Assembly (NCBI GenBank): GCA_965261925.1
Contig: OZ253486.1
Coordinates: 868,001 to 932,000, forward strand
DNA length: 64,000 nucleotides
Direction of reading: 5' to 3'
DNA from: Bin87 sp965261925
GTDB taxonomy: Bacteria > Chloroflexota > Dehalococcoidia > Lucifugimonadales > UBA3495
How positions within the stretch are numbered: position 1 is the first letter of the stretch; the number at the start of each line of letters is the position of its first letter. Positions 62,557 through 64,000 of the stretch are shown here, one piece after another. The position numbers and the translations under genes are program-made. The notes under the pieces are model-generated. The model saw nothing but the letters and a program-made list of their open reading frames with translations, was not told where the DNA came from and ran no database searches.

Positions 62557-64000
62557 ATGAGTAGAAAAACGAGAAAGCTGATATGGTCAGTGCCCCTGGT
62601 CGCGGCAATTGCCGTCGTGGGTGCCCTGGCCCTGTTCATGGTGCTGGCGCCCAACGGGGTGCAGGCCCACGATGTGCCCGGGGTGGTCACTGACCTGAAT
62701 GCACAGCCAGCCCCGGACGACCCTGCCACGCCCGAAGTGGAAGGCCGCACTCAGATCAAACTGACGTGGAAAGCTCCCACCGGCACTGACATGGAGATTA
62801 CCGGCTACCGGATCGACCGGTCGGAAGATGGTCACGTATGGAACGAGCTCGTGGCCGATACGGGCACTCCTGGCGTGCTCGCACATACCGACACGGTAAA
62901 AGGAACGAAGACTGGGGCCACCTACTTCTACCGTGTCCTTGCCATCAATTCGTCGGGCATCGGGCCGATGTCCGTGATTGATGACGGAACTACCAAGCCG
63001 CTGGAAGCCCCGGACCGGCCGGAGTCCGTGGACGTCGAAGCCAATGGCCCGACCGAGATCGTCGTGAAGTGGACGGCCCCGACAGACGATGGCGGCAGTC
63101 CGATCACCAGGTACCGGATCCACATCGATCCGCCTGGTAACGTCGGATTCCCAGCTTTGTCTGAGCCGGCTTCAAATCCCCTCGTGGTTGAAGGTGACGC
63201 CTGTGAGTTCTCCAGCAACGGCAGCACTTTCGAGTACCGGCACAAGGGCCGGCTGGAGCAACTGCTTTTCCGGTACCAGATCTACGCGATCAATGACGTG
63301 GGTACATCGGCCGGCTCTGCTAGCCGCGGCGATACCACGGACGAGAAAGAGCAGCCCGATAATCCCACTGACGTGCTGGCGGTGCAGATGACCAATACAA
63401 CCGTCGCGCTCTACTGGAATTGGCCGGAGAACAACGGCGGCGCCATGATCGACAGCTTCCGTGTTGAAGTTAGGGAAGCAAGCGGTGAATGGCCGGATCC
63501 CACTGACCCGGCTGAGACGAGCCCGAACACCGTGAACCTGTCAACTGATGGCGTCGACAATGGGGTCTTCACGGTTGAGGCTGAGGGTGTTCCAGCCAAC
63601 GCTTTCGAGGTCTCGCACCAGCACGGTTTTGACCCGATTGCTAATGACGAAGACGACCCCCTAGTCCTCGATGATCGCTCCGATATAGGCAAGACGCTGT
63701 ACTACCGTGTCTTTGCAGTCACCGGTACCGACGAAGACGGGACAAGCCGAAGTCCCAGTTCGGTCAGCGTGACACTGGTCGGCGACGCCGATGACCCCGA
63801 TGACGGCATTGACCTTCCACCGCCTGTGGTCGCTGCCACGGTGATGGCTGATCGTCCGACCTCTGAAGAGGACCTTCATGGCAACTACAGCAGGTTGACG
63901 CTGGAATGGGATCCTCCAGAGGACAACCCTACCAGCTACCGCATTGACTATTCCAAGGACGGTGTGGAGTGGAAACGCCTGGAAAGGGACACCACGCTGA
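62557..64000 (+). CDS. Secreted fibronectin type III repeat protein (partial, runs off the window end)
   Basis: The N-terminus MSRKTRKLIWSVPLVAAIAV is a signal segment or anchor. Then follow at least four fibronectin III domains, at about 40-150, 150-270, 275-420 and 425 on, with the usual Pro/Trp-Tyr motifs (LTWKAPTG, VVKWTAPTDDGGSPITRYRI, ALYWNWPENNGGAMIDSFRV). Length beyond 481 residues unknown. A cell-surface or matrix role is likely. Related in style to the split lipoprotein at 31.7-35 kb. GGGAG site before 62557. Confidence 0.88.
   Translation, partial: MSRKTRKLIWSVPLVAAIAVVGALALFMVLAPNGVQAHDVPGVVTDLNAQPAPDDPATPEVEGRTQIKLTWKAPTGTDMEITGYRIDRSEDGHVWNELVADTGTPGVLAHTDTVKGTKTGATYFYRVLAINSSGIGPMSVIDDGTTKPLEAPDRPESVDVEANGPTEIVVKWTAPTDDGGSPITRYRIHIDPPGNVGFPALSEPASNPLVVEGDACEFSSNGSTFEYRHKGRLEQLLFRYQIYAINDVGTSAGSASRGDTTDEKEQPDNPTDVLAVQMTNTTVALYWNWPENNGGAMIDSFRVEVREASGEWPDPTDPAETSPNTVNLSTDGVDNGVFTVEAEGVPANAFEVSHQHGFDPIANDEDDPLVLDDRSDIGKTLYYRVFAVTGTDEDGTSRSPSSVSVTLVGDADDPDDGIDLPPPVVAATVMADRPTSEEDLHGNYSRLTLEWDPPEDNPTSYRIDYSKDGVEWKRLERDTTL

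Overview
The window looks like a chromosomal segment of a GC-rich, free-living bacterium, most plausibly an uncultured Chloroflexota of the Dehalococcoidia/SAR202 type. That placement is an inference. It rests on the gene mix (thiolase with a DUF35 partner, MaoC pair, F420-dependent LLM oxidoreductase, carboxymuconolactone-decarboxylase-like protein, GMC oxidoreductase, VOC proteins, alpha/beta hydrolases) rather than on a marker phylogeny. Housekeeping genes anchor it: asnS, gatC-gatA, argD, argG, rpsO-pnp and a tRNA-Gly(CCC). Several genes (the retropepsin-like protease, the PHP protein, istA) appear to start with TTG seven bases after a GGAGG.

Layout. 1-18.8 kb: an oligopeptide/nickel-type ABC binding lipoprotein with a Fur-like box upstream, asnS, an AlbA/Schlafen-type ATP-binding regulator followed by an 11-bp tandem repeat, gatCA, and a minus-strand run of catabolic enzymes. 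Inside this run are three tandem paralogous membrane proteins with vestiges of a segmental duplication, and an ABC ATPase with a His-rich leader. 18.9-30.9 kb: a defence and toxin-antitoxin island. It holds a PemK-like toxin downstream of a single-chain restriction/methylase with DUF4145, DUF104 plus a dead VapC, HicB plus a degenerate HicA, VapBC, and a RelE/HigB-like toxin overlapping a methyltransferase-HNH fusion. argD and argG sit inside this island.

31.7-42.9 kb: a nest of insertion sequences. Three copies of one IS630-like element (called ISa here), a decayed second IS630-like element (ISb) and a remnant of it, and an IS21-like element whose istA is split by an IS701/IS4-like element. 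ISa copy 1 splits a lipoprotein gene that can be rejoined exactly in frame. 42.9-57.4 kb: ordinary chromosome with small enzymes, the rpsO-pnp pair (PNPase has a long Gly/Arg-rich tail), tRNA-Gly, an HNH protein and a Na/Pi cotransporter. 57.5-62 kb: a small phage-derived island (portal, terminase, zinc-ribbon protein, small proteins) with no capsid genes. From 62.5 kb a secreted fibronectin-type-III protein runs off the window.

The most notable observations are: (i) two restriction/methylation genes each tightly coupled to an RNase-type toxin gene; (ii) a short non-autonomous element family with matching terminal inverted repeats and 10-bp target duplications at two sites; (iii) the ISa/ISb/IS21/IS701 nest, which can be disassembled base by base; and (iv) the three-copy membrane-protein array with visible duplication scars.
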